DNA from: an uncultured Acidocella sp.
GTDB taxonomy: Bacteria; Pseudomonadota; Alphaproteobacteria; Acetobacterales; Acetobacteraceae
Reading direction: 5' to 3'
Length of the DNA stretch: 21,553 bases
NCBI RefSeq assembly: GCF_946222605.1
Contig: NZ_CAMIIE010000051.1
Span: 1 to 21,553, forward strand
Under the pieces are notes generated by a model. That model ran no database searches. It worked only from the letters and a program-made list of their open reading frames with translations, and was not told where the DNA came from. Of the stretch, positions 21,344-21,553 are shown piece after piece (position 1 is the stretch's first letter; every line of letters starts with the position of its first letter). Position numbers and translations under genes: made by a program.

Positions 21344-21553
21344 ATGGATATGTCCGTTTGCGTCATTATCCCCTATTATAACGGCTCGAGATATATCGAG
21401 CGGTCGGCGCGCAGCGTGCTGGAGCAGAGCATCCCGCCGGCGGAATTCATCGTGGTGGATGACGGTTCCTCGCCGGCGGAAGCCCAGGCACTGGACGAGA
21501 TCGCGGCACGCATGGGGTTCAGGGTTCTGCACAAGGAAAATGGCGGCCAGGGG
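21344..21553 (+). CDS. Family 2 glycosyltransferase (partial, runs off the window)
   Basis: The first 70 codons of a GT-A glycosyltransferase are present: MSVCVIIPYYNGSRYIERSARSVLEQ followed by EFIVVDDGSS and HKENGGQG, the classic N-terminal sugar-nucleotide-binding pattern of GT2 enzymes that build polysaccharides or modify lipids and proteins. The donor and acceptor cannot be told. The ATG at 21344 has GGGGGAAG 5 bases upstream; an in-frame ATG at 21317 would add nine residues (MQQSVGEAP), and another ATG lies at 21350. The 264-bp spacer to the divergent DUF1348 gene must hold promoters for both, but I saw no convincing -35/-10 pair. Confidence 0.9.
   Translation, partial: MDMSVCVIIPYYNGSRYIERSARSVLEQSIPPAEFIVVDDGSSPAEAQALDEIAARMGFRVLHKENGGQG

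Overview
The window is a GC-rich (roughly two-thirds G+C by eye) chromosomal segment of an alphaproteobacterium. The gene set and order (lysC, ptsP, rodZ-like, ispG, hisS, prfA, prmC and a DUF4167 gene, with ubiG divergent from lysC) and the style of the small hypothetical proteins point to Rhodospirillales, most likely Acetobacteraceae. That placement is an inference from gene content, not a phylogeny. I see no phage, plasmid, insertion-sequence transposase, CRISPR, rRNA or tRNA gene. Almost everything is core housekeeping.

Layout. A large leftward block runs from 11004 down to 52: lysC, a nitronate monooxygenase/FabK-like flavoprotein, ptsP, a rodZ-like gene, ispG, a strong intrinsic terminator, then hisS, prfA, prmC and a DUF4167 gene. 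It covers lysine/threonine-family synthesis, PTS-Ntr signalling, cell shape, isoprenoid precursor synthesis and translation (HisRS, RF1 and the methyltransferase that modifies RF1). Divergent from lysC is a rightward block: ubiG, an M20 amidohydrolase, an unusual hairpin-rich spacer, recO overlapping parC, a FUSC-family membrane protein, a small helical hypothetical protein, and a secreted Pro/Trp-rich protein. Then come leftward corA and sufE, which overlap by ATGA, a leftward DUF1348 (SnoaL-like) gene, and the start of a rightward family 2 glycosyltransferase cut by the window end.

The signals that ordinary annotation does not explain lie between genes. (1) Two copies of a 54-bp palindromic element, 47/54 identical, sit 20.5 kb apart in the same orientation at or near the 3' ends of leftward genes. 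The outer arms are conserved and the core varies, and in one copy the element supplies the stop codon of the DUF4167 gene. (2) A roughly 150-bp array of consecutive hairpins lies between the M20 gene and recO and is open in the recO frame, so it invites a false N-terminal extension of RecO. (3) Three ACAGCT/AGCTGT half-sites ahead of the M20 gene can form two mutually exclusive hairpins. (4) A perfect 16-bp stem with a rightward T-tract stands just upstream of corA, where no rightward gene ends nearby. (5) A terminator sits immediately before the hisS start codon. None of these proves a new system. The repeat pair and the hairpin array are the best candidates for follow-up.
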